The notes beneath the pieces were generated by a model, which made no database searches, was not told the DNA's origin, and saw nothing but the letters and a program-made list of their open reading frames with translations. A program made the position numbers and the translations under genes. From Clostridium sp. CAG:1193 (lineage in GTDB: Bacteria; Bacillota_I; Bacilli_A; RF39; UBA660), in NCBI GenBank assembly GCA_000436255.1, contig HF990778.1, positions 1-11,555 of the forward strand: a stretch of DNA of 11,555 nucleotides. The letters run 5' to 3'. How positions within the stretch are numbered: position 1 is the stretch's first letter; every line of letters begins with the position of its first letter. Of the stretch, positions 1-6,885 are shown piece by piece.

Positions 1-1
1 A

Positions 2-388
2 ACAATACCAAGTAGTGTAACAAGTATAGGATATATGGCATTTTATGGAAATCAACTAACATCAATAACGCTATCAAACAGTGTAACAAGTATAGGCGAT
101 GATGCATTTAGTAGCAATCAACTGACATCAATAATTATTCCGAATAGTGTAAAGACTATCGGTACAAATGCATTCTCTAGTAATAAACTAACATCTTTAA
201 CACTATTAGATGGTGTAACAAGTATAGGCGATGATGCATTTGATAGAAATCAACTAACAGAGGTGACAATACCAAGTAGTATAAAGACTATCGGTGCAAA
301 TGCATTTGCTAATAATAAGTTAACTAAAATTGCGTTTCCAAGTACGTCACTAACGATAGGATGTGGTGCATTTGGTGGAAATCCAATT
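2..388 (+). repeat. Tandem 66-bp LRR-coding repeats with a 132-bp higher-order period
   Basis: One partial and five complete 66-bp units (59-124, 125-190, 191-256, 257-322, 323-388) encode the leucine-rich repeats. The string GTGTAACAAGTATAGG occurs at 15, 81 and 213. AAAGACTATCGGT occurs at 151 and 283, exactly 132 bp apart. Units therefore alternate between a GDDAF type and a T/A-NAF type, pointing to duplication in pairs. Confidence 0.85.
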
Positions 389-442
389 ACTAATGGTGGA
401 ACATATACTTATCCATCAAATGTTACAGTTGGGGTATGTTAA
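2..442 (+). CDS. BspA-type leucine-rich-repeat surface protein, 3' fragment
   Basis: The frame is open from the left window edge to a TAA stop, so only the C-terminal 146 residues are visible and the ATG at 35 lies inside a repeat. The protein is a run of 22-residue LRR_5/BspA-type repeats. Each unit carries a ThrSerIle strand, an Ile-Gly, an AlaPhe and an Asn-x-Leu signature (IGDDAF, IGTNAF, IGANAF, IGCGAF). Family knowledge: BspA-like repeats occur in secreted or cell-surface proteins that bind host or bacterial surfaces. The tail after the last repeat (TNGGTYTYPSNVTVGVC) has no LPXTG motif or transmembrane helix, so any anchor or signal must lie in the missing N-terminus. Base composition appears less AT-rich than the neighbouring genes, which could reflect repeat expansion or transfer. 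A terminator follows directly. Family call is firm, exact function is not known. Confidence 0.88.
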   Translation, partial: TIPSSVTSIGYMAFYGNQLTSITLSNSVTSIGDDAFSSNQLTSIIIPNSVKTIGTNAFSSNKLTSLTLLDGVTSIGDDAFDRNQLTEVTIPSSIKTIGANAFANNKLTKIAFPSTSLTIGCGAFGGNPITNGGTYTYPSNVTVGVC

Positions 443-455
443 TAATATTAATTTT

Positions 456-482
456 AAAGCGTCAGATTATTGGCGCTTTTTT
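456..482 (+). terminator. Rho-independent terminator of the LRR gene
   Basis: An 8-bp stem (AAAGCGTC paired with GGCGCTTT, one G-U wobble) with an 8-nt loop AGATTATT is followed by a T run. It starts 14 nt after the LRR stop and insulates that gene from the wall operon downstream. Confidence 0.85.
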
Positions 483-489
483 CTATAGT

Positions 490-518
490 TTTACTTATTT
501 TATAATACATGATATAAT
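490..518 (+). promoter_or_regulatory. Promoter of the FemAB-like/M23 operon
   Basis: A -35 TTTACT (490-495) and a perfect -10 TATAAT (513-518) are 17 nt apart. The -10 is extended (TGA just upstream, 510-512). Predicted transcription start is near 525, where the GGTGAT Shine-Dalgarno (525-530) begins, so the leader is only about 11 nt. A second TATAAT directly follows at 519-524. Confidence 0.7.
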
Positions 519-535
519 TATAATGGTGATATGAT

Positions 536-1795
536 ATGTATGAATTTAAAGTAGATATAAGTTGTGATGAGTATAATAGTTTTGTAACTAATTATAGTTG
601 TGCTCCTATCACACAGGATTATAGATGGGCTAATGTAAAGGAAGGCTGGGATCATACTTTATGTGCTTTGTACAAAGATAATGTTATTGTAGGTGCTGCT
701 TTACTTCTTATTAAGAGGTTTCCTTTAAATTTAAAAATGATTTATAGTCCTAAGGGATTTTTACTTGATTATACTAACATAGATGATTTAAAAGAGTTTA
801 CTAAAGGTATTAAAGAGTATGCTAAAAAAATACATGCGTTTGTCGTAAAAATAGATCCTTGTATTGCAATTAGTGAGGAATATTATGATACTTTAATTAA
901 AAAGGATACTAAAAAGTGTGCTAAAAATTATAGTGTTAACAGTAATATAAAGATGGATAATTTAAAAAAGTGTGGTTATATTCATTGTGGATTTAAGAGT
1001 AAAGTGGGTGCATATATTCAACCTAGAGTTAATATGGCAATTAGTTTAATTAATGAAAATAATGAGCAATTAACAGAAACTGAACTTTTAAATAATTTTA
1101 AGAGAAATGCTAAAAGATATCATGGGGAGTTTCAAACTAAAAGAGGTGTATCATTTATATGCTTACATGATAATTCATACATAGATGATTTTTATCGTAT
1201 AATTAAAAGTACCGAAGATAGGCAAGGGATATCTTTAAGAAGTAAAGATTATTTTAAAAGAATAATGTCATCTTTTAAGGAAGATGCTTATATGTATATA
1301 GCAAGAGTTGATGTGGATAAATTTATAAGTTTTTTAAAATGTGAGATTGAAAAAGAAAAGGATGATACTTTAAAAGAAAAATATAAAAGTCAACTTGATG
1401 ATGCTTATACTGCTAAAGAAAAGTATGGAAATGTTATTTCTATCGCATCAACTCTTGCAATAGTTCCACCAAATAAAAGTGGTATAAAGAAAGTAGAATA
1501 TTTATATGCGGGTACGTTTGAAGAAGTGTTTCCATATTTAAATACAAATGCAAGTGTACATATTAATAGTTTTATTGATATGTTAAATAAAGGATATAGT
1601 TATGCTGATTTAGAAGGCGTTGATGGTGATTTTTCTGATCATTTATCAAAGACTAAGGCTAAATATAATCCGGTTGTTTTAGAGTTTGTTGGTGAATATG
1701 ATTTGTCTATTAACAAATTTTGGTATTTTATATTTTCTAAATTTAGTGTACAATTAAAGAGAGTATATAGATTAATAAAGGGAGTGAATAAATGA
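536..1795 (+). CDS. FemAB/MurM-like peptidoglycan interpeptide-bridge aminoacyltransferase
   Basis: This 419-residue protein resembles the FemABX family, cytoplasmic enzymes that transfer amino acids from aminoacyl-tRNA to the lysine branch of lipid II or its precursor. Family-like features are the N-terminal ITQDYRWANVKEGW (residues 25-38), the IYSPKGFLLDY segment, the FKRNAKRY...KRGVSF stretch matching the family's Arg/Lys-rich helix, and a C-terminal DLEGVDGD (about 358-365) matching the usual yDf-Gi-gD. A charged helical stretch at about 264-298 could be the coiled-coil arm seen in FemA. Length is typical. Start: ATG preceded by GGTGAT at 525-530. Its TGA stop overlaps the ATG of the M23 gene (ATGA), so the two are probably translationally coupled. 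The amino acid added cannot be read from sequence. Confidence 0.87.
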   Translation: MYEFKVDISCDEYNSFVTNYSCAPITQDYRWANVKEGWDHTLCALYKDNVIVGAALLLIKRFPLNLKMIYSPKGFLLDYTNIDDLKEFTKGIKEYAKKIHAFVVKIDPCIAISEEYYDTLIKKDTKKCAKNYSVNSNIKMDNLKKCGYIHCGFKSKVGAYIQPRVNMAISLINENNEQLTETELLNNFKRNAKRYHGEFQTKRGVSFICLHDNSYIDDFYRIIKSTEDRQGISLRSKDYFKRIMSSFKEDAYMYIARVDVDKFISFLKCEIEKEKDDTLKEKYKSQLDDAYTAKEKYGNVISIASTLAIVPPNKSGIKKVEYLYAGTFEEVFPYLNTNASVHINSFIDMLNKGYSYADLEGVDGDFSDHLSKTKAKYNPVVLEFVGEYDLSINKFWYFIFSKFSVQLKRVYRLIKGVNK

Positions 1796-3003
1796 AAAAG
1801 TTAAGTATGATTTCTTTAATCTCGTTATTTACAGTATCTATGTTTATAGTTTTTCCATCTAATGTAAGTGCTAAAACGCTTGCAGATTTAAGGCGTGAAT
1901 TAAATGAAATAGAAAAAAGAGAGCAAGATAATAATAATAGTATTAATATGACTAGTGCAGAAATTCAAAGAGTTCAAAATGAAATAGGTAGTATATATAA
2001 AGAAGTTGATACTATTACTAAAGATATAGCAACTGCTACTGAAGAGATAAAAGAGTTAAATGAGAAAATAGAACAAAAGGATGAAAGTACTAAAACATTA
2101 CTTGCATCTCTTCAAAAAACTGAAGGCAATTCTTTTTACATTGAATATTTATTTGGTGCTGAAAGTATTGAAGATTTTATATATAGATATGCAATTACTG
2201 GTCAGTTAACCGAATATAATAGTGATCTTATAAATAAAATGCAAAGCATGATAAAAGAAAATGAAGAAAAAAAAGTTACACTTGCTAATAGACAAAAGGA
2301 TTTAGAGAGTAGGCAAAAAACTTTGACTGAAAAAATATCTCAATTAACTTTAGATAAATTGGAATTAGAGGATGTTGGTTCATCAATTGAAGATGAGATT
2401 AGAAATGCTAAACAAGTAATTAAAATGTATATTGATGCTGGTTGTGGTGAGAATGAAGATATTAATACATGTGCTAATAAATTATTACCACCAGATACTA
2501 GTTTTTGGAGACCATTTAGTTATGGATATGTAACTAGTGAAATGGGATATAGAGATCCAATATATAATTCAGCGGGTGAAATGATTACATCAGCAGGTTT
2601 GCATGAGGGAATTGATTTATCTAATAACTTAGGATATAACAATGCAATATATGCAATAGCAAATGGTAAAGTTGTTGCTACATGGTATGATCAGTGGGGA
2701 GGAAACCAAATAACAATACACCATAAAATAAATGGTAAGACTTACTCATCTTCATATGCACACTTAAGTAAGATTTTAGTTAAAAAGGGTGATATAGTTA
2801 CTAAGGATTCTGTAATAGCAATGATGGGTGCTACTGGTCAATATGTAACTGGACCTCATTTACATTTATCAATATCTACAGGACTTAGATTTACTGAATA
2901 TGCTGGTTATGCACCATATTTAGCAAGATGTGTAAATCCGAGAACATTAATTAATATTCCGAGTAGAGGTTCTTGGAGTGATAGGGTAACTTATTATAGA
3001 TAA
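1792..3003 (+). CDS. Secreted coiled-coil M23 family metallopeptidase (EnvC/NlpD-like)
   Basis: This 403-residue protein has a signal peptide (MKKLS, hydrophobic core, cleavage likely after VSA near residue 27). A long Glu/Lys/Gln-rich coiled coil follows (about 28-215), then a C-terminal M23/LytM domain. All zinc and catalytic signatures are present: H271-x3-D275 (GLHEGID), H324 in SYAHL and H356-L-H358 in GPHLHLS, so it is probably an active Zn endopeptidase cutting peptidoglycan cross-bridges rather than an EnvC-type degenerate activator. The coiled-coil plus M23 layout is like EnvC, and family members act in cell separation or wall growth. Two cysteines, C218 and C227, sit at the junction between coil and catalytic domain. 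Start: ATG with GGGAG at 1780-1784, overlapping the FemAB-like stop by 4 nt. A terminator follows. Confidence 0.92.
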   Translation: MKKLSMISLISLFTVSMFIVFPSNVSAKTLADLRRELNEIEKREQDNNNSINMTSAEIQRVQNEIGSIYKEVDTITKDIATATEEIKELNEKIEQKDESTKTLLASLQKTEGNSFYIEYLFGAESIEDFIYRYAITGQLTEYNSDLINKMQSMIKENEEKKVTLANRQKDLESRQKTLTEKISQLTLDKLELEDVGSSIEDEIRNAKQVIKMYIDAGCGENEDINTCANKLLPPDTSFWRPFSYGYVTSEMGYRDPIYNSAGEMITSAGLHEGIDLSNNLGYNNAIYAIANGKVVATWYDQWGGNQITIHHKINGKTYSSSYAHLSKILVKKGDIVTKDSVIAMMGATGQYVTGPHLHLSISTGLRFTEYAGYAPYLARCVNPRTLINIPSRGSWSDRVTYYR

Positions 3004-3010
3004 AATAATA

Positions 3011-3038
3011 AAACTATGCATTTTTGCTTAGTTTTTTT
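3011..3038 (+). terminator. Rho-independent terminator of the FemAB-like/M23 operon
   Basis: AAACTA pairs with TAGTTT, and after a T/T mismatch GC pairs with GC around an ATTTTT loop. A T run extends to 3038. It lies 8 nt after the M23 stop and just before the mutL promoter. Confidence 0.75.
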
Positions 3039-3047
3039 CTTCTTATG

Positions 3048-3056
3048 TGATAAAAT
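3048..3056 (+). promoter_or_regulatory. Extended -10 promoter of the mutL operon
   Basis: TGATAAAAT is a TG-extended -10 (hexamer TAAAAT 3051-3056) ending 17 nt before the mutL ATG. No good -35 is visible because that position falls in the preceding terminator's T run. The Shine-Dalgarno AGGTGG (3064-3069) follows about 8 nt later, so the leader is very short. Confidence 0.5.
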
Positions 3057-3073
3057 AATACTTAGGTGGTAGT

Positions 3074-4834
3074 ATGTCTAAAATAAAGATAATGGATGAG
3101 ATACTTGCTAATAAAATAGCTGCTGGAGAAGTTGTTGAAAAGTGTGTTAGTATAGTAAAAGAATTAGTAGAAAATAGTATAGATGCTAAAAGTACGATTA
3201 TAAAAATAGATTTACTTGGAAGTGGAATAGATGAGATTAAAGTAACTGATAATGGTTGTGGTATGAATAAGGAAGATGCATTACTTGCATTTTCAAGGCA
3301 TGCTACTAGTAAATTATTAAGTGAAGATGATCTATTTAAAATAAATTCTTTAGGTTTTAGAGGAGAAGCTCTTCCATCAATTGCATCAGTTAGTGAGGTA
3401 TCACTTAAAACAAGTACAGGTGATGTAGGAACACACATAGTAATTAAAGGGGGGAAATTAATTACTAATGAAAATAGTGAAGCAAGATGTGGTACAGAAA
3501 TAACTGTAAGAAAATTATTTTATAATACACCGGCAAGATTAAAACATTTGGGAAGCTTATATTCTGAACTTGCCAATATAGTTGATTTTGTAAATAAGAT
3601 TGCATTATCTTACCCAGATATATCTTTTACATTGACAAACGATGGTAAAACACTTTTAAATACAGATGGAAACGGGAATTTACTTAAAGTAATTAATAGT
3701 ATATATGGAATAGATGTAACTAAGAAAATGATAGAAATTAATAATACTGATGGCGAGTATGAAATATATGGTTATATAAGTATGCCTGAAGTAACTAAGA
3801 GTAGTAGAAATAGTATTGTTACAATAGTAAATGGAAGAGTAGTTAGAAACGTAGAAGTTAATAGATGTATAAATGATAGTTATCATACTTATAAACCAGA
3901 AGATAGATATCCTATTGTAATACTTAAAATAGAAGTTGATACATCGTTAACTGATGTTAATATACATCCAACTAAACAAGATATTAAATTTGGAAAATTA
4001 GAAGAATTAAAAGAATTAATAAGTAGTACTATAATTGATGCATTAAATAAAATAAGATTAATTCCAAAAATAGAAAATAAAGAAGAGGATATCCCTGTAT
4101 TAAATAAAGTTATCACACCTATTAAAGGAGATACTAAAGAAATAGAGGATACTAAAAATAAATATGAAGAGATTTCTTTAAATTTAGAATTTAAAGAAGA
4201 AGAAAGTAAATATAAAGTAGAATATAAAGAAGAGTTAAATGAGGAAGATAAAAAAGTACCAATGATGTATCCAGTTGGACTAGTAAAAGGGACATATATA
4301 GTGTGTCAAAATGAAGAAGGTATGTATTTAATAGATCAGCACGCTGCAAATGAAAGAGTAAACTATGAATATTATTATTATGCACTAAATCATAGTAATG
4401 ATGAAATTGATATGTTAATACCTTTAAACTTAGAGCTTCCATATAATGAATATATTATAGTAAAAGAAAATTTAGAATTACTTAGAAGTATGCATTTTAA
4501 TATAGAAGAGTTTGGTGTTAATTCATTTATTATAAGAAGTCATCCAACTTGGTTACCAAAGGGGAATGAAGAAGTTGCAATAAGAAAAATAATAGATTTA
4601 ATTGTAGTAAAAGAACGCAATTTTGATAGATTAAAATTTAATGATAGAGTGGCAATGACAGTAAGTTGTAAAGCAAGTATAAAAGCTAATGATAATATAA
4701 GTTTAGAAGAAATGGAAAATTTAATTAGTAGGTTAAGAAAGTGTAAAAATCCATATACATGTCCACATGGAAGACCAACAATTATATTTTATTCAAATTA
4801 TGAACTTGAAAAATTATTTAAAAGAGCTATGTAG
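3074..4834 (+). CDS. mutL: DNA mismatch repair protein MutL (endonuclease-type)
   Basis: This 586-residue protein has the complete MutL plan. The N-terminal GHKL ATPase carries IAAGEVVE (15-22), KELVEN with catalytic E30 and Mg-binding N34, DNGCGM (from D59), RHATSK and FRGEALPSIASV (95 on). A transducer domain contains VNGR and DVNIHPTK. An acidic, low-complexity linker spans about 340-395. The C-terminal dimerisation/nuclease domain has DQHA-x2-E-x4-E (D421, E427, E432), SCK (C532) and CPHGRP (C563, H565). These are the metal-binding motifs of nicking MutL proteins in bacteria without MutH, so it should nick the nascent strand after MutS recruits it. One deviation is C24 where the family usually has Pro (ERP/EKP). 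MutS is not in the window. First gene of an operon with the winged-helix-like gene and miaA. Confidence 0.98.
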   Translation: MSKIKIMDEILANKIAAGEVVEKCVSIVKELVENSIDAKSTIIKIDLLGSGIDEIKVTDNGCGMNKEDALLAFSRHATSKLLSEDDLFKINSLGFRGEALPSIASVSEVSLKTSTGDVGTHIVIKGGKLITNENSEARCGTEITVRKLFYNTPARLKHLGSLYSELANIVDFVNKIALSYPDISFTLTNDGKTLLNTDGNGNLLKVINSIYGIDVTKKMIEINNTDGEYEIYGYISMPEVTKSSRNSIVTIVNGRVVRNVEVNRCINDSYHTYKPEDRYPIVILKIEVDTSLTDVNIHPTKQDIKFGKLEELKELISSTIIDALNKIRLIPKIENKEEDIPVLNKVITPIKGDTKEIEDTKNKYEEISLNLEFKEEESKYKVEYKEELNEEDKKVPMMYPVGLVKGTYIVCQNEEGMYLIDQHAANERVNYEYYYYALNHSNDEIDMLIPLNLELPYNEYIIVKENLELLRSMHFNIEEFGVNSFIIRSHPTWLPKGNEEVAIRKIIDLIVVKERNFDRLKFNDRVAMTVSCKASIKANDNISLEEMENLISRLRKCKNPYTCPHGRPTIIFYSNYELEKLFKRAM

Positions 4835-4845
4835 GAGGTTTAAAA

Positions 4846-5181
4846 ATGAAAAATAAATATTTAGATTTAGGTATTAAAGAAAATAATCCAATATTCTTAC
4901 CAGTATTAATTTATCTTAATGAAAAGGGTTATGCATATGCAGTAAATATGCGTGATGAATTATGTGTATCAACAGAGGAAATAAATAAACTTTATGAATT
5001 TCAAAGTGAAATTGGATATATTGGTAGAGCATTTGATAAAGGAAAAGCTGTATATTATTTAAATGAAAGAGGAATAGAAGCTTGTAATTTTTTAACTGAA
5101 GAAATGAGAAAAGTAAGAAAAGCTGATACAGAATATAAAAAATATGTAAAAAGAATGAGTGAAAAAAGAAGTGAAAAGTAA
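4846..5181 (+). CDS. Small winged-helix-like protein between mutL and miaA
   Basis: I do not recognise a named family for this 111-residue protein. The predicted layout fits a MarR/HxlR-like winged helix: helix 1 in FLPVLIYLNEKG (17-28), helix 2 in AVNMRDELC, recognition-like helix in STEEINKLYEFQSEIGYI, a wing with GRAFDKGKAVYYL, then a long charged C-terminal helix (about 75-111) that could dimerise. It would then be a DNA-binding regulator, but no ligand site or target is evident. The Shine-Dalgarno AGGAGG (4833-4838) overlaps the mutL stop and is the best in the window, so it is probably well translated. Its 3' end overlaps miaA by up to 23 nt. Its place between mutL and miaA, which are direct neighbours in many Firmicutes, is notable. 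Confidence 0.8.
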   Translation: MKNKYLDLGIKENNPIFLPVLIYLNEKGYAYAVNMRDELCVSTEEINKLYEFQSEIGYIGRAFDKGKAVYYLNERGIEACNFLTEEMRKVRKADTEYKKYVKRMSEKRSEK

Positions 5182-6040
5182 GATTATAGTTATAGTAGGA
5201 CCCACTGGAGTAGGTAAAACATCACTTAGTTTATCTTTAGCAAAAAATTATAATGCCGAAATAATAAATATAGATGCAATGCAAATATATAAAGAAATGA
5301 ATATTGGAACAGCAAAAATAATGGATACTAAAGGTATACCACATCATTTACTTAGTATAAGAAGTGTAAGTGAACCATATTCTGTATATGAATATCAAAA
5401 AGATGCAAGAAAAATATTAGATGAATTTATAAAGAATAATAAAAATGTAATTATAGTCGGTGGATCTGGATTATATGTAAAAGCATTGCTTTATGATTAT
5501 AAATTTGATGTAGAAAATGATAATAATCAATATGATAATCTTTCTAATGAAGATATATATACTGAAATAAAAGAGTTAAATAATGAAGTAGATATACATA
5601 TTAATAACAGAAAAAGACTAGTAAGAATGTTAAATAAATTAAAGAATAATAATAAGTTAGATAATAATGGGGATACATTACTATATGATAATGTTTATTT
5701 TATAGGTTTATCTACAGATAGAACTACTCTTTATAAAAGAATAGATGAAAGAGTAGATGAAATGGTTAAAGAAGGTCTTATAGAAGAGGTTAAATCTTTA
5801 TATGATAAAAATATAAATACAATTCCTATAAATACAGCAATTGGATATAAAGAATTATATAAATATTTTGATTCTAAAATAAGCAAGGAAGATGCGATTG
5901 ATTTAATTAAAAAGAATAGTAGACATTACGCTAAAAGACAATATACTTGGTTTAATAATAAAATGAATATTAAATGGTTTGATGTAGATTTTAATAATTT
6001 TGAAAATACTATAAAAGAAGTTATAAAATATATAGATTAA
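5159..6040 (+). CDS. miaA: tRNA dimethylallyltransferase MiaA
   Basis: MiaA transfers dimethylallyl from DMAPP to N6 of A37 in tRNAs reading UNN codons, making i6A that stabilises codon pairing. Numbering from the first GTG, the 293-residue protein shows a P-loop GPTGVGKT (14-21), NIDAMQIYKEMNIGTAK (D39 is the conserved base-contact Asp), IPHHLLSI, GGSGLYVKALL, NRKRLVRML, DERVDEM, AIGYKEL and RHYAKRQYTWF near the C-terminus. The P-loop has GV where AS is usual, and NIDAM replaces SADSM. The frame opens right after a TGA, so the start must be GTG at 5159 or GTG at 5171. The latter has a weak GAGTGA upstream and gives the usual short N-terminus. Either start overlaps the winged-helix-like gene, indicating translational coupling. 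No clear terminator follows. Confidence 0.96.
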   Translation: MKKEVKSKIIVIVGPTGVGKTSLSLSLAKNYNAEIINIDAMQIYKEMNIGTAKIMDTKGIPHHLLSIRSVSEPYSVYEYQKDARKILDEFIKNNKNVIIVGGSGLYVKALLYDYKFDVENDNNQYDNLSNEDIYTEIKELNNEVDIHINNRKRLVRMLNKLKNNNKLDNNGDTLLYDNVYFIGLSTDRTTLYKRIDERVDEMVKEGLIEEVKSLYDKNINTIPINTAIGYKELYKYFDSKISKEDAIDLIKKNSRHYAKRQYTWFNNKMNIKWFDVDFNNFENTIKEVIKYID

Positions 6041-6051
6041 ATTAAAATATA

Positions 6052-6060
6052 TGATATAAT
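6052..6060 (+). promoter_or_regulatory. Extended -10 promoter of the Hpt-receiver gene
   Basis: TGATATAAT is a perfect TG-extended -10, starting 12 nt after the miaA stop. It is identical to the element at 510-518 and, as there, is followed by TATA. No clear -35 is seen. The Shine-Dalgarno AGGAGA (6067-6072) lies just past the predicted start, so the leader is only about 13 nt. Confidence 0.6.
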
Positions 6061-6079
6061 TATATTAGGAGATGATGCT

Positions 6080-6856
6080 ATGAAAGATATAAATATATTA
6101 CTTAATAATGGAGTAAATTTAAATAAGAGTTTAGAATTGTTTGGAGATCAAGAAACTTATGATGAAACTTTAGAAGAATTTTTAAATGGAGTAAATGAAA
6201 AAATAAAACTAATTAAAGAATTTAAAGAAAAATCAGATATGGCTAATTATGCTATATATGTTCATTCATTAAAAAGTGATGCTAGATATTTCGGATTTGA
6301 TGCTTTGGCAGATGTTGCTTATAATCATGAACTTGCAAGTAAATCAAATGATTTGGGTTATGTATTTGACAACTTTGAAACACTTATGAACGAAGCTAGA
6401 AGAGCAATTAATATAGCATGTACTTACCTTGGAAAAGAAGGAGTTAAAGAAGAAAAGAATGTTACTCCTGATGCATTAAAAAAATCAATATTAGTTGCAG
6501 ATGATTCAGATGTAATTATTTCTTATGTAAAGAAAATATTTAGTAATAATTATAATGTTATTACAGCAAGTGATGGTGGAAAAGTAATAGAAATAATAAA
6601 TAGTGAAGAAGGAAATAAAGTAGTTGCATGTTTACTTGATTTAAATATGCCTAAAGTAGATGGATTTAAAGTATTAGAGTATTTTAAATTCAATAATTTA
6701 TTTGATAAAATACCAGTATCAATAATAACAGGAATAGATAATAAAGAAACACTTGAAAAAGTTTTTGAATATCCTATTATAGATGTATTATCAAAACCAT
6801 TTAATGAAGCAAATGTAAAAAGATTAGTTGAGAAAACAATTAATAAAGAAATGTAA
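6080..6856 (+). CDS. Hpt domain-receiver domain phosphorelay protein
   Basis: This 258-residue soluble protein carries a histidine phosphotransfer (Hpt) domain at about 1-115 and a CheY-like receiver at about 136-258. The Hpt motif VHSLKSDARYFGFDAL supplies phospho-acceptor H62. The receiver has the acidic pair D141-D142 (VADDSD), phospho-acceptor D187 (LLDLNMP), the conserved Thr in SIITG and the Lys of SKPF. All key residues are intact, so it should both carry and pass on phosphate. There is no DNA-binding, cyclase or kinase domain, so it is probably an intermediate or sink in a phosphorelay. The cognate kinase is not in this window. It has its own promoter and a terminator, so it appears monocistronic. 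Start: ATG with AGGAGA 7 nt upstream. Confidence 0.9.
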   Translation: MKDINILLNNGVNLNKSLELFGDQETYDETLEEFLNGVNEKIKLIKEFKEKSDMANYAIYVHSLKSDARYFGFDALADVAYNHELASKSNDLGYVFDNFETLMNEARRAINIACTYLGKEGVKEEKNVTPDALKKSILVADDSDVIISYVKKIFSNNYNVITASDGGKVIEIINSEEGNKVVACLLDLNMPKVDGFKVLEYFKFNNLFDKIPVSIITGIDNKETLEKVFEYPIIDVLSKPFNEANVKRLVEKTINKEM

Positions 6857-6859
6857 AAT

Positions 6860-6885
6860 AAAAGGCTTACAAATGTAAGTCTTTT
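6860..6885. terminator. Bidirectional terminator between convergent genes
   Basis: AAAAGGCTTAC and GTAAGTCTTTT form an 11-bp stem (one G-U wobble) with a 4-nt AAAT loop. A-rich and T-rich flanks let it serve both strands. It lies between the Hpt-receiver stop and the stop of the transglutaminase-like gene, overlapping the latter by 2 nt. Confidence 0.75.

Noticed and set aside
2..388. Regular repeats resembling a CRISPR array
   Set aside because: The repeats are continuous, in frame, have no unique spacers and encode leucine-rich repeats.
443..535. A riboswitch or other structured leader before the FemAB-like gene, or tRNAs in the gaps
   Set aside because: Predicted leaders here are only about 10-17 nt and the gaps are too short. 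The only structures found are terminators and the single dyad at 8162-8185.
1792..1795. TGA read as tryptophan (Mollicutes code 4)
   Set aside because: TGA ends the FemAB-like and mreC frames exactly at ATGA overlaps, and Trp is TGG, so the standard bacterial code holds.
3043..4442. Minus-strand ORFs opposite mutL (3043-3438, 3680-3886, 3889-4116, 4191-4442)
   Set aside because: They lie wholly opposite the clear MutL frame, have Ser/Ile/Tyr-rich low-complexity translations and no promoter or family. They are shadows of AT-rich coding sequence.
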